Source of the DNA: Prevotella sp.
Lineage (GTDB): Bacteria; Bacteroidota; Bacteroidia; Bacteroidales; Bacteroidaceae
Length of the DNA stretch: 64,000 nt
Reading direction: 5' to 3'
Assembly: GCA_024682415.1 (NCBI GenBank)
Contig: JAIKZG010000042.1
Coordinates: 62,001-126,000, forward strand
Below the pieces are notes generated by a model, which was not told the origin of the DNA, did no database searches, and saw only the letters and a program-made list of their open reading frames with translations. Position numbers and translations under genes: made by a program. Positions 37,769-47,326 of the stretch are shown here, in pieces. The number at the start of each line of letters is the position of its first letter. Within the stretch, counting starts at the first letter, position 1.

Positions 37769-37793
37769 AAAGATAGTGCAAACCGAGGTGCAG
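37769..37793 (-). repeat. Second copy of the promoter module
   Basis: On the minus strand this reads CTGCACCTCGGTTTGCACTA followed by TCTTT, close to the module at 37693-37717. It lies between the PorV/PorQ-like stop and the UPF0104 promoter, in the same orientation. It may be a relict or tandem promoter. Confidence 0.55.
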
Positions 37794-37801
37794 CCTATCT
37801 T

Positions 37802-38788
37802 CTACATCGCGAAACTTGTCTGCAACATGAAACGTTTCAAAGGCAAAACGGTAGCGAAACCGAAGGTGGCATTTCTTGCCTTTACATTCGCGCCTGCTGT
37901 GAGGAAATTGTTGTTATCGCCTATATGACCGCCAAAACTTATTGCATATTTGTGTATGTAGCGATAGGTGACGCCGCCTGCCAATTCCTTCTCCTGTTTG
38001 CTGTTGCCCGATTTCATGTAGCAGCCACCATCGAGAGTGAGCGCGATGTCGTGTTTTGGAGCAAGGTCGGTATTGATGTTGCCACCTAATCCGATACGTG
38101 TAGATAATGGGTGATGAATGTTCTCGTTTCTTTCTTCATCTTTATACCAATAGTTGCCGAGATTATTTGCCTGAATAATGATGTTATATTTCATCGGCTT
38201 GTCGGCAATAGATATGCTGTCGGTATAGCAAGCGCCGAGGCGCGCTTTTATTGTTTTGTCAAGGGTATATGAGCTGTGCTTGCCGTTAGAGCTTGTGATA
38301 TTTTCACTTGCATACCCTATGGAAATGAAAGCCGAGAAATGATTTGAAAATCGGGTTGTATAACCAAAGTCGTATGCCATGGCATAAATATCCTCTTTAT
38401 CCATGTCCTGTTCCTGCATATTTTCATCAATGAAAGTAGATATACTTCCCATGTCGTGATAACGCATGCTGAACATCAGAGCATGACGTTCGTTCAGCTT
38501 GTAAGCGATTGATGCCGTGTGATAAGAAGACTTGTCAGCGACTTTTTCTATTCGTCCGTAAGAATAGTCAATTTCCGGCTTTTTGAAATTATTATCCAGA
38601 TTGGTAAATAGTGCCGTCGGATTGCTGTAAATGAAAGCGTTTGTGCTGTTGCCTGTGGTAGCTCCACCCAATGAAAGCACCTCCGTTGAGGCTGGCAGTT
38701 CCATAATAGGCAAAACTCTGTTTTGAGCTTTTGCCGTTAATCCTGAAATTGCTATCATTATAGCGATAGCTGCTTTTTTATTGTGCAT
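37802..38788 (-). CDS. PorV/PorQ-like outer-membrane protein
   Basis: This is a 328-residue exported barrel protein. After the signal peptide (to TAKAQ) comes MELPASTEVLSLGGATTGNS and IYSNPTALF, which matches the P-A-S-x5-LGGA and NPA pattern of PorV/PorQ proteins; PorV shuttles T9SS cargo to the attachment complex. The C-terminus ends in aromatic strand residues (MLQTSFAM). It is last in a five-gene minus-strand operon, 16 bp after a protease that carries a T9SS sorting domain, so it may serve that cargo. The pairing is inference. Confidence 0.7.
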   Translation of the reverse strand: MHNKKAAIAIMIAISGLTAKAQNRVLPIMELPASTEVLSLGGATTGNSTNAFIYSNPTALFTNLDNNFKKPEIDYSYGRIEKVADKSSYHTASIAYKLNERHALMFSMRYHDMGSISTFIDENMQEQDMDKEDIYAMAYDFGYTTRFSNHFSAFISIGYASENITSSNGKHSSYTLDKTIKARLGACYTDSISIADKPMKYNIIIQANNLGNYWYKDEERNENIHHPLSTRIGLGGNINTDLAPKHDIALTLDGGCYMKSGNSKQEKELAGGVTYRYIHKYAISFGGHIGDNNNFLTAGANVKARNATFGFATVLPLKRFMLQTSFAM

Positions 38789-38804
38789 AATGTTTTTTGA
38801 TTTG

Positions 38805-41591
38805 TTATTTCTTAATTATCTGTGTTGAGAATGACTTTCCGTCGGCAGCGACTTCCACCTTGTATTTACCTCTTGCCAGTTTGCTTATTGATATTGGCAA
38901 AATCAATTTGTCGGCATCCATATCCTGAAAAGCGTACGACCTGTTTAAAGCCTCTCTGCCGTTGGCATCGATAATTTTTACTGTTACACGACTTTGAGGA
39001 CGACTTCCGAATTTCGCGTATATCGTGGTAGTAGCGATGGTAGGGTAGACGCTGTAAACGAAATCGTCTGCAAATATTATTACGGGGATATTCACCTCTG
39101 TGGCTTGCTTGTGCTTGTCGGTGGCTGTTATCTTTATTTCTCCACTGCCTATCTTCTTTCCTATTACGGTAAGAATGTTGTCCTTCTGTTGGTAGCTGAA
39201 ATTGCCGTTTCCTCCTTCGGCAGAGAATGAAACCGTGTTTATATCCTCATCGTCAAAATAATCACGCAGGTCTATTTCCGTGGTGTTGCCCTTCTTTATG
39301 TTAATGCCCTTTTTGTTGTAGGCAGGAGCATAGTCGCGTATCTTTCTGATTGTCACTTTCGTGCTCGCCTTTGCTCCATATTTGTCGGTTATGGTGAGGG
39401 TGATTTCCGATGTACCAATCGGCAATTTCTCAGCATAGAATGTTATGTTAAGTCCGTTTTCGCCCACTTCGGCTTTCGTGGCGTATGTGTTGGATATGTC
39501 GTAATACATACCATGACCGTCTGGATCGATGATTTTAAAAGGAACAATCAGCTCGTCGTTGCCTGCTACCTCTATCGGTCTTGATGTATCAATCTGTGGC
39601 GCGATTTCCGGTGCGTGGTTTACTACGGTGGAACATCCGCCTTCATAAACTACTAATGGCGATACCTTTCCGCTCTTTGCAGTAGCTGTTAAGGCAAAAT
39701 AATACTTCTTACCGGCATCGAGTTTTGTGAATGTACGGCTCAGCTCCTCTTTGCTATCCACCGTGTTGGCTGCTATGTTCGCGTATTTCGCTTTTTTGTA
39801 ATTGGCTGTGTTTATTGGTTGGTCTGAATAATAAAGGGTGAAGAATTGTAATGCTCCGTCGGCTACTTTGTCGGTAGCGAAACGCAGAGTTATCTCATGA
39901 TAGCTCGTTTCTGTCTTTTCCTTTATAAAATAAGGGGCAGAAGGTTCTACTGACAGGTCGAAATCCTGCAATGCCTCGTAAGCGTCGGCAAATCCAAGTC
40001 CGAGATTGTCCTTGTATTTCTCGTCTACATTGGCGTTGATGTCTACAGGCTTGATGCCTGCAAGCACACGTCGTCGCAGCTCTTTGTTAGTGAATCCGTT
40101 TCCGCCATATTGCGACACGATGAGCGCAGCTATGCCCGACAGATGAGGACAAGCCATTGATGTACCCTGCATATAGCCATATCTGCTTTTGCCGTCTTTT
40201 GAAGAATAGCAACTCAGCACCTCCATTGCGTATTTACCATTCACTTCTGGGTATTTGCCGTTAGTCGGACTTGTTCCGCCCGGCGCGCATATATCTACGG
40301 TATAGTTATAGTCGGTATACCATGTAGGCAGCAAGTCGGGAGCGTAAGCAGAAACGGAAATCACATCATCATCGGCAGCCGGATAATTGTTGGTGTGCAA
40401 CCCATCGTTGCCGGCAGAGAAGAACATCAATCCGCCTTTCATCGGTGAGCCACTGTAGTTGCCGGCATATTCATTGAAGTATTTTATCGCTTCATGTATC
40501 ACCGCAGGCTCTTCGTAAGGATAACCCCATGAGCACTGACCGATGTTTCCACCATTGTTGGCTGCATATACTATTGCGGCTGCAATATAATTAGAGTCGG
40601 CAGCTATTGCGTCAGAAGAATTGGGGTCTTTAGGGTCGTAGTCAGGATTGTTTTTAAATATCTGGCAGCTCATGATTCTCGCGCCCGAACCATCTGTGCC
40701 GTCACCTCCGGCAATGCCGCAGACTCCCTTCCCATTGTTGTTGCGTGCTGCCACGATACCTGCCACATGAGTAGCATGATCGGTAGCTTCTATCACTCCT
40801 GTATCGTCCACGAAATTATATCCGTTTACATCGTCAATATATCCGTTGTCGTCGTCATCTATTCCGTTGCCTGGTATTTCGCCTTTGTTAATCCAGATGT
40901 TGTCTTTGAGGTCTTCATGGCTGATGTCTACACCGCCGTCGATGACCGACACCGTAACGTCGCTGTTGCCTGTGTTTATCTTCCATGCGTTTACAGCGTT
41001 GATGTCTGCGCCTTTTATTGAACTGATGATGGTTTCGGTATTGCCAATGTTGCCGTTATTCTTCAAATTCCACTGATAAGCGGCGTATGGATCATTAAAC
41101 GGCTCTGTCCATGCCCTTGTTTTTGCGGCTGGTAGTTCTACAGCATGTGTTTCAGGTTCTTCATGAGCAGGGAATTTCACAGGTTCCACTATTGTTGCCA
41201 CGCTCTTGTAATCCTCGGTAGCTGCCTTTTTATGAATGGCATTTTTGTCAATCATTACTGTGTACCACAGGTTAAGCTCATTGCTTACAAGTCGGCTCTC
41301 ATATTTGCCTGAATAAGGGAATACTCTCTTTATAAACTTTGCTCCAATGCCATCCATATAGGCATCGAGTTTGGCGTTGCCTGTAGGGTAGGTGAGAGTG
41401 GACTTATGATTATCTATATCGCTTGCTATATCCTTGTTCAGCTTTATGCTGAACTGATTAGCTACAGTGCGTGTTTCTATTTCGTTTGCCTGATTGCCTG
41501 CGTTGTTGTCGCTCAATACATCGTCAGCGCATGAAGACAACAATGTAATAATTAAGAGAATGAAAGGCGTTAATATGAATTTTATTTTCAT
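38805..41591 (-). CDS. Subtilisin-like (S8) protease with T9SS sorting domain
   Basis: This is a 928-residue protease. The catalytic triad is visible: Asp in SVIDGGVDISHEDL, His in DHATHVAGIVA, Ser in GTSMACPHLSGIAAL. The protein begins with a lipobox-like signal (ITLLSSCADD, Cys about residue 21) and a propeptide. After the protease domain come a fibronectin-like region and cadherin-like repeats (about 560-830). The last 80 residues (SVYPTIATTTIYAKFG to SKLARGKYKVEV) are a T9SS type-A sorting domain. It sits between the DUF6850-like barrel and the PorV/PorQ-like gene. Having both a lipobox and a T9SS tail is unusual. Confidence 0.88.
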   Translation of the reverse strand: MKIKFILTPFILLIITLLSSCADDVLSDNNAGNQANEIETRTVANQFSIKLNKDIASDIDNHKSTLTYPTGNAKLDAYMDGIGAKFIKRVFPYSGKYESRLVSNELNLWYTVMIDKNAIHKKAATEDYKSVATIVEPVKFPAHEEPETHAVELPAAKTRAWTEPFNDPYAAYQWNLKNNGNIGNTETIISSIKGADINAVNAWKINTGNSDVTVSVIDGGVDISHEDLKDNIWINKGEIPGNGIDDDDNGYIDDVNGYNFVDDTGVIEATDHATHVAGIVAARNNNGKGVCGIAGGDGTDGSGARIMSCQIFKNNPDYDPKDPNSSDAIAADSNYIAAAIVYAANNGGNIGQCSWGYPYEEPAVIHEAIKYFNEYAGNYSGSPMKGGLMFFSAGNDGLHTNNYPAADDDVISVSAYAPDLLPTWYTDYNYTVDICAPGGTSPTNGKYPEVNGKYAMEVLSCYSSKDGKSRYGYMQGTSMACPHLSGIAALIVSQYGGNGFTNKELRRRVLAGIKPVDINANVDEKYKDNLGLGFADAYEALQDFDLSVEPSAPYFIKEKTETSYHEITLRFATDKVADGALQFFTLYYSDQPINTANYKKAKYANIAANTVDSKEELSRTFTKLDAGKKYYFALTATAKSGKVSPLVVYEGGCSTVVNHAPEIAPQIDTSRPIEVAGNDELIVPFKIIDPDGHGMYYDISNTYATKAEVGENGLNITFYAEKLPIGTSEITLTITDKYGAKASTKVTIRKIRDYAPAYNKKGINIKKGNTTEIDLRDYFDDEDINTVSFSAEGGNGNFSYQQKDNILTVIGKKIGSGEIKITATDKHKQATEVNIPVIIFADDFVYSVYPTIATTTIYAKFGSRPQSRVTVKIIDANGREALNRSYAFQDMDADKLILPISISKLARGKYKVEVAADGKSFSTQIIKK

Positions 41592-41608
41592 TTCGTGATT
41601 TTTTGAGT

Positions 41609-43147
41609 TTAGAAGAGATAGAATATGCCGATGTTAAAAGTAGAATCATGGCGTGAACTTAATATGGCGTTCATTTCGCAGCCTATCTGTTTGCCGTTTC
41701 GCAATGTGCGTGTGTAATACATTTCAGTGGAACATACGCTCACTCCATAGGTGCTGGCAGCCTTTTGTGTGGCATGGCGTTTAATGTTGTCGCGTTTAGC
41801 AGTAATCTCAATGTCGAAATCATTATTCTTGTCGCCATATTTAAATGATGCGCCCAACAGCGGAGCATAGCTCTGCAATTGCTCATTGAGTTTTGGCATA
41901 TCGTAATTCTCTTCGGTCTCAAAATAATTTAAACCTAAGAAATAACCGATTTGTATTCCTTTGAATATATCGTGGCTTATTCGTGCTCTTACCTGTTCGT
42001 CATACAGATGACAATCGTATAGCTTTGATGTACCCACTTTCTCATAATTATATAGCTCTTGTTCCGATTCCTGTCTTATGCTCTGATACACGTTTTCCAA
42101 TCCGTCGCGCATATTCTCCATACCTTGATAAGACAAACAGAATGTAGTGTTGCCACCAAGTCTTTTCTTTGTGAATATGGAATGTGAGATATGATTTGTT
42201 TTCGATTCGAATAGGTTCTTGAAGTTGGCTTCTTCCGTTTTCATGTGGCGATGGTTGAAGCCGGCGGTGAGCATCAGCTCCCAGTCGTTGAGGGTCTGTG
42301 GTTGATGATGATAAATGAGTTCTGTGCCGATGCCCTTTATGCTTGCCTCGCGTGAATAGTTGTAGTCGGCAGGACTTTCTGTCCTGTTCCACATGCCGAA
42401 CCCATAATATTGCAAATAGCGATAAGTGAGCAGCGATGAGCTTACTCTAATCGACTGATGGGATATCTCAGGATATAATTTTAATGCCAGTTGTGAGCCG
42501 TTGCCGGTATATGCCGCGCTAAGGCTGAAGCGAAACATATAATTGTAGACAGAGCTGCGTGGCTGATTCTTCTTGGCAGCGGCAATGCCTTCATAATATG
42601 CGGCAATGCCGTATCTGAACTTATCTTTACCGAGGCTTATTCCCCCGTGAACGGTGTATCGCTCATTGCTTGGATTACCGATATTCACTGTGTCGCCTAC
42701 GAGATATGGATAATAGTCAGCCGGGCGTGAAGTATAGTTGGAGAATATGTCATGTTCCTTCTCCTTGCTGTAAGAGGCTTGTCCGTAGAGAATACCCACA
42801 CCTTTTATGGCGTATTCTCCGCCTGCCATGAGATGGCTTATTGATGTGTGGGCGCTTTCCCATGCCTTGTGCTCAGTCTTTTTAATGTCGTTGGAATATT
42901 CGACAAGCAGTATGTTGACATTTCTTTCCGGGATGGAGTCTTTTTCTTTCGTCCATCCTACGAGAGAAGGGAAACGACGCATGGTGTATCTGCTGAAATT
43001 CTCCATATCGCTGTTCATATTCAGACGGTCGTCATACGAGCTGCCGTTTTCCTTATATTTGTTTACGCTGTATCTTGCGTTTTGCGCACCTGCCGACAGA
43101 GCAAAGGCGAGAAGCACAGACAGCGATAATATGATGTGTGACTTCAT
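41609..43147 (-). CDS. Outer-membrane beta-barrel protein, DUF6850-like
   Basis: This is a 512-residue exported protein with signal peptide to SAGAQ. It is rich in alternating aromatic strands and ends FNIGIFYLF, a typical barrel terminus. It resembles the DUF6850 family that is found beside TonB receptors and DUF4876 lipoproteins. The function is not known. It lies 34 bp after the TonB receptor gene and 17 bp before the protease gene, so it is in the operon. Confidence 0.7.
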   Translation of the reverse strand: MKSHIILSLSVLLAFALSAGAQNARYSVNKYKENGSSYDDRLNMNSDMENFSRYTMRRFPSLVGWTKEKDSIPERNVNILLVEYSNDIKKTEHKAWESAHTSISHLMAGGEYAIKGVGILYGQASYSKEKEHDIFSNYTSRPADYYPYLVGDTVNIGNPSNERYTVHGGISLGKDKFRYGIAAYYEGIAAAKKNQPRSSVYNYMFRFSLSAAYTGNGSQLALKLYPEISHQSIRVSSSLLTYRYLQYYGFGMWNRTESPADYNYSREASIKGIGTELIYHHQPQTLNDWELMLTAGFNHRHMKTEEANFKNLFESKTNHISHSIFTKKRLGGNTTFCLSYQGMENMRDGLENVYQSIRQESEQELYNYEKVGTSKLYDCHLYDEQVRARISHDIFKGIQIGYFLGLNYFETEENYDMPKLNEQLQSYAPLLGASFKYGDKNNDFDIEITAKRDNIKRHATQKAASTYGVSVCSTEMYYTRTLRNGKQIGCEMNAILSSRHDSTFNIGIFYLF

Positions 43148-43181
43148 AAGTCGTGTGTATTCTTATGTTGTTTATTATAGT

Positions 43182-45932
43182 TTACAACTTGAATGTCAGT
43201 TCCGCGCCGAAGAATGGCTTGTGCCAGTTGCGACGAGAGTGCATATAGTTGTCTTTATATTTATTGTTTATCTGAATTATGTTGTCGGCGAAGAACGACA
43301 GTTTTACCCAATTGTTGATTTCCTTTGTCATCTTCAGATTCCATCTCAGCGAAACAGGTTCTTTCATCTCGTTGTATCTTGCTGAATTGATATCTCTCTG
43401 CAAAGAAGAGAATACAGAATTTGTGGCAATATCCTCTTTCGTGAGAGTATGAATATCGCCGTTAGTGTCCATATATCTTTCTGGGTATTCATCAATTTCC
43501 GATGACAATTTCTGACGCTCAAACCACACTATCTGAATGAAGTTGGTGAAAATGAGTTTCCAATTTGGCAGATGGGTGTTAATCCAGAAGTTAGTGTTGA
43601 AGTTCTCCGCTTTGAGAGCATCGAAACCATCATACAAGCCTACGTATGGATAAGGCTCGTCGGCGGTCATAATGGCAGGATAATACATTGTCGGCACACC
43701 GTTTGCGTATTTCGTCTTATACCATGCTCCGTTTATTTCCACATCAGTCTTCAAGGCTTCTATGTTAGGAAGATGAACTCTATATTCCAAGCCTTTCTTT
43801 ATCACCTTTGAGCTGTTTGTAGGTATGCTCATCTGCATGAATACGTTGCGCTCCTTAGAATAGAAATCCTCTCTCGTCGGTTTTGTGTCTACGTTGTGTT
43901 TCAGCTCATAATAATATGTATAGCTTGTCGGGGAAAATTGAGTGAAATATTCTATTCCGCCGTTCATCTTCTCATGGAAAGCGGTGAGCGACAATGTGAA
44001 GTCATCATAATGGAAATCCCACCCCATTTCTATCTTCTTGTTCCTGTTTTCACGAATATTCCTGTTTGTAGGGTCTTGAATTTTTGTGTTCGTGATTAGC
44101 AGACGTTTAGACGCGTCTGTGAAATATGCGTTGAGAGCTATGAAGTCATGATACACCTTGTCGGGATAAAGATAGTCGGCAGAAGGCATTTTGGCTTCTT
44201 CGCCATAACCTATTCTAAGCGTATTCTTTACCTTGCCAGTCGTGAGCGTGTAGGATGTCTGCAAACGTGGCTCTATCAGCATTCTGCCTCTAAGCGCATA
44301 ACTTTTAGGCAGGTTGAGAAGCATTGTTTCGCGCAAGCCAGTCTGAATGTTCCATTCGCTGTGGCGGTCGCTGTATCTGAATTTTGTTTCTATGTATCCG
44401 GCGTGATTCATCAGCGCGGGAATGTCCTTGTTTCTTCGTGGGTGAATGAAATCGTTAGAAGGGAATGGCGGACGCTCCGCATCGAATACAGCTCCGTCGC
44501 CGATGTTCTTGCTTGCGTTAAACGATGTGCCGAGCATATATGAGTAGTTCCATTTCTTGCCTATCGTGCCGAATTTGCTTGACGTGAGTTCGGCAAACAT
44601 ATTCACCGGCTTGTTTTCTATCTCATAATATGTGTCATATTGTTGTGGCAGATATATTCCTTCGCCCTCGCCTTCTGTCTGCGAACGCTGCAATGGAGTG
44701 ACGGTTTGCAGGGTGACGTGTTTGTTGTGCTTCAGAATGTTGTTGGTGTATTCTCCCGAAGCGATAAACTCCAGCTCATCGCTAAGCAGCCAGTTGAGCT
44801 TCGCGTTGAGTTTCAGAGAAAGCATAGCCTGCTCATATTTAGTCTTGTATTTTTCGTGGTAAACTTTTATCACGTCGTCGGTCTTATTGTCGTTAAACGA
44901 AGTGACATAGCTACCTCTCAGCGTCATGTCCACCTGCTTGCCGAATATGTTCCATTGGTTGTTCCAGTTAGCTTGTGCCGTTATTCGGTTGTATTCGCCA
45001 CGCGAGTCGCTTATATCGTTTGCCGATTTCACAATGTCGGCACCTAAATAGAGCGTGCCGAGTTCTTTCGACAGCAGAAAGCCTTTGCCTATGTAAGCCA
45101 GCTTGTTGAGCGGGTCGAATTTTGCGCGCACCTGCAACGGACTTTTACCATGTTTCGGAGTTATCTTTATCGTTCCGCTGCTTATGTTACCTTCCTTTGC
45201 TGAGGCTATGCCGCGGTTTACGATGATATTCTCAATATGGTCGGTAGATATTGTGCGTGTGTCTACACCTATGTTGGCTGCTACGTTGCCCTCGCCGACA
45301 GCGTTAGTTCCGTTGCCCGTCAGCCCGCTCATTTGTATGCGCATTGCATCATTCTGCACCGGTACTCCGTCTACGCTGAATCCCATGCCGAATGATGTAG
45401 ACGCATCGGTGCCAACCTGTCGTGAACTTATCATCTGGCGATTCTGCATGTTGTTTGCCCCAATTTTGCCACCTGGCAGAAGTTGGAAAATATCCTGTAT
45501 TGAAGTAGGCTGAATAAATTCCAAAGCTTCCTGACCTATTGTGGCTTCGCTTCCCAGTCGGTCGTTGTATCGTGCCGTTACTGTGAAGTCTTTCAGTGCC
45601 ACGCTCTGCTGGCAAAGCGTTATGCGGTGAGTGGCGCGCGTGTTGATGGTGATTTCTTTTGTGGCATAGCCCAGACAGCTTATTCTCAGTCGAGCCTTGT
45701 CTTTATAGGCGATAGAGAAGCGTCCGTTTACGTCAGCCACTATGCCTTGTCCTGATTCCACATCATATATACTCGCAAAAGGAACAGCCTCTTGTGAGAT
45801 GCTGTCCCTTATGCTTATTTCTGCCTTCCCTTTTTGTGCTTGTGCCTTTACATCCTGAGAGGCTATTGAGAGGAAGGCTATAATTAATGTTATGCGGAAA
45901 AAGTTATTTCTTAGGATAACTCTTCTGTCCAT
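43182..45932 (-). CDS. TonB-dependent receptor with N-terminal carboxypeptidase-like domain
   Basis: This is a 916-residue outer-membrane receptor. After the signal peptide (to KAQAQ) there is a carboxypeptidase regulatory-like domain (about 36-115: EISIRDSISQEAVPFASIYD), then the plug (about 130-250: QDIFQLLPGGKIGANNMQNR and DHIENIIVNRGIASAKEGN) and a large barrel ending FGAELTFKL. No SusD partner follows; instead it overlaps a DUF4876 lipoprotein by 29 bp. That argues against a glycan (SusCD) system and for metal, haem or peptide uptake, but the ligand is unknown. Confidence 0.88.
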   Translation of the reverse strand: MDRRVILRNNFFRITLIIAFLSIASQDVKAQAQKGKAEISIRDSISQEAVPFASIYDVESGQGIVADVNGRFSIAYKDKARLRISCLGYATKEITINTRATHRITLCQQSVALKDFTVTARYNDRLGSEATIGQEALEFIQPTSIQDIFQLLPGGKIGANNMQNRQMISSRQVGTDASTSFGMGFSVDGVPVQNDAMRIQMSGLTGNGTNAVGEGNVAANIGVDTRTISTDHIENIIVNRGIASAKEGNISSGTIKITPKHGKSPLQVRAKFDPLNKLAYIGKGFLLSKELGTLYLGADIVKSANDISDSRGEYNRITAQANWNNQWNIFGKQVDMTLRGSYVTSFNDNKTDDVIKVYHEKYKTKYEQAMLSLKLNAKLNWLLSDELEFIASGEYTNNILKHNKHVTLQTVTPLQRSQTEGEGEGIYLPQQYDTYYEIENKPVNMFAELTSSKFGTIGKKWNYSYMLGTSFNASKNIGDGAVFDAERPPFPSNDFIHPRRNKDIPALMNHAGYIETKFRYSDRHSEWNIQTGLRETMLLNLPKSYALRGRMLIEPRLQTSYTLTTGKVKNTLRIGYGEEAKMPSADYLYPDKVYHDFIALNAYFTDASKRLLITNTKIQDPTNRNIRENRNKKIEMGWDFHYDDFTLSLTAFHEKMNGGIEYFTQFSPTSYTYYYELKHNVDTKPTREDFYSKERNVFMQMSIPTNSSKVIKKGLEYRVHLPNIEALKTDVEINGAWYKTKYANGVPTMYYPAIMTADEPYPYVGLYDGFDALKAENFNTNFWINTHLPNWKLIFTNFIQIVWFERQKLSSEIDEYPERYMDTNGDIHTLTKEDIATNSVFSSLQRDINSARYNEMKEPVSLRWNLKMTKEINNWVKLSFFADNIIQINNKYKDNYMHSRRNWHKPFFGAELTFKL

Positions 45933-47109
45933 GTGCTATGATTTCGAAGTCTTCTTTGCTGTTGTTTGTATCTGCTACTTTGTTCGTTCCCTGTATACGT
46001 TTGCGCTGGATAAACTGACCGTCGAATCCATATTTCGTATTTACAAGAATTGATGTTCTGTCGATCGCAGCAGGAAGAATGCTGCGCACATGACCGTCTG
46101 CATTTCCTGTTTCCACACCGTCGATAACCTTTGACTTAGGAAGGAAAATATAGTCGAGTGTCAGTGTGTAGCTTGACTTTGGCATCTGCATCTTTTTCAT
46201 GTTGGCTGTCATTGCTTTGCGCTCTGCCTCTGTGAGCTTAGCCAATACGATAGGAGTTTCGCCCACATAGCCCCAGTTGAAGGCCTCGCTTGCAGCGTGG
46301 TCTACTATCATGTTTTTCACCTCAGGATTGTCTGCTGTCATTACATATTCGTAAGGCACGAAGAATTCAAAATCAGCTCCGCTGAGGTCAATGCTATATG
46401 GTTTTGTAGCGTCTACTTTTCCGTCAGCGTCAAGTTTATGATTTATGGCAGAATGAGCAAGCACGATGCTTTCGCCCGGTTTTACCAAATAGTCGTTACC
46501 GTCGCCAGGAATGGTGAAAAGCTGAGAGAGCACTATTTCGTCTTTTGCCTCGTAAGCACCCATCTCTTCATTATTTTCTATTGAGTTGTAGTCGCCACAG
46601 ATACCGATAGAAAGACCATCGGCATAGAGAGGCTTGTCGCTGTTGTTGCGAATGGTGATATAGCTCTCATAATAAAGGTAAGAGTACTCTCCATTCTTAT
46701 CGCCATTGAAATATAGCTCATCGAGCACGAAAGATGGTTCCTGGCTGTTTATCGTTGATTCTACCTTTATTGTCTGTGTCTTTGCTTCTGTTCCGCCGAG
46801 CACATAATTTTCGAGCTTGCCATACATTGTGGTAACGCCGTTGTCATCGGTATTTTCTACTGTTACGTTGTATGCGCCGAGAGGCAACTGGAATGACGCA
46901 ACACCCTTATCGTCGGGAGCGACAGTGTAGCTCGTGCCTGACTTTGATTCACGTGCTGTCACTTTGTATGTACTGTAATCTGTGATTTGCTGGTCGGCAG
47001 CTACCTGAATGTTAAGAGTTGCCAGTGGATCTGCGTCATCAGAAGATGAGCATGATGCTGTAAAGACGATAGTCATCGCCATGAGCATCAAGTTGAAAAG
47101 TTTCTTCAT
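45904..47109 (-). CDS. DUF4876 family lipoprotein
   Basis: This is a 401-residue surface or periplasmic lipoprotein: lipobox VFTASCSSS (Cys about residue 20), then a prealbumin-like domain (about 30-115) with a T-Y-K-V and N-V-T-V pattern, and a DUF4876 domain with FVLDELYFNGDKNGEYSYLY. DUF4876 proteins accompany TonB receptors and may help capture ligand. It is the first gene of the five-gene operon, 120 bp or so after a promoter at 47235-47265, and its end overlaps the receptor start. Confidence 0.82.
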   Translation of the reverse strand: MKKLFNLMLMAMTIVFTASCSSSDDADPLATLNIQVAADQQITDYSTYKVTARESKSGTSYTVAPDDKGVASFQLPLGAYNVTVENTDDNGVTTMYGKLENYVLGGTEAKTQTIKVESTINSQEPSFVLDELYFNGDKNGEYSYLYYESYITIRNNSDKPLYADGLSIGICGDYNSIENNEEMGAYEAKDEIVLSQLFTIPGDGNDYLVKPGESIVLAHSAINHKLDADGKVDATKPYSIDLSGADFEFFVPYEYVMTADNPEVKNMIVDHAASEAFNWGYVGETPIVLAKLTEAERKAMTANMKKMQMPKSSYTLTLDYIFLPKSKVIDGVETGNADGHVRSILPAAIDRTSILVNTKYGFDGQFIQRKRIQGTNKVADTNNSKEDFEIIAHGQKSYPKK

Positions 47110-47234
47110 GTTGTATAAATGTTGTCTTGTTTAATCTCTCACTATGTTATTATAATATAAGGTAAACTCTCTCTCTTTCTCACCGTATGATGTGTGTAGT
47201 ATAAGAAACGTTACCTTCTGCAAAAAATCGTTTG

Positions 47235-47265
47235 CAAAGGTAAAACGTAATAAAAAAATGTGCAA
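47235..47265 (-). promoter_or_regulatory. Promoter of the DUF4876-TonB-protease operon
   Basis: On the minus strand TTG (47263-47265) is followed after 20 bp by TACCTTTG (47235-47242). It lies 126 bp before the DUF4876 start, which leaves room for a regulated leader. The -33 element is partial. Confidence 0.55.
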
Positions 47266-47326
47266 TACTCAATAGTTGGTATTCTGATTACCAATTAAAA
47301 TTTCCGACTTCTACTATTTCTACCAA

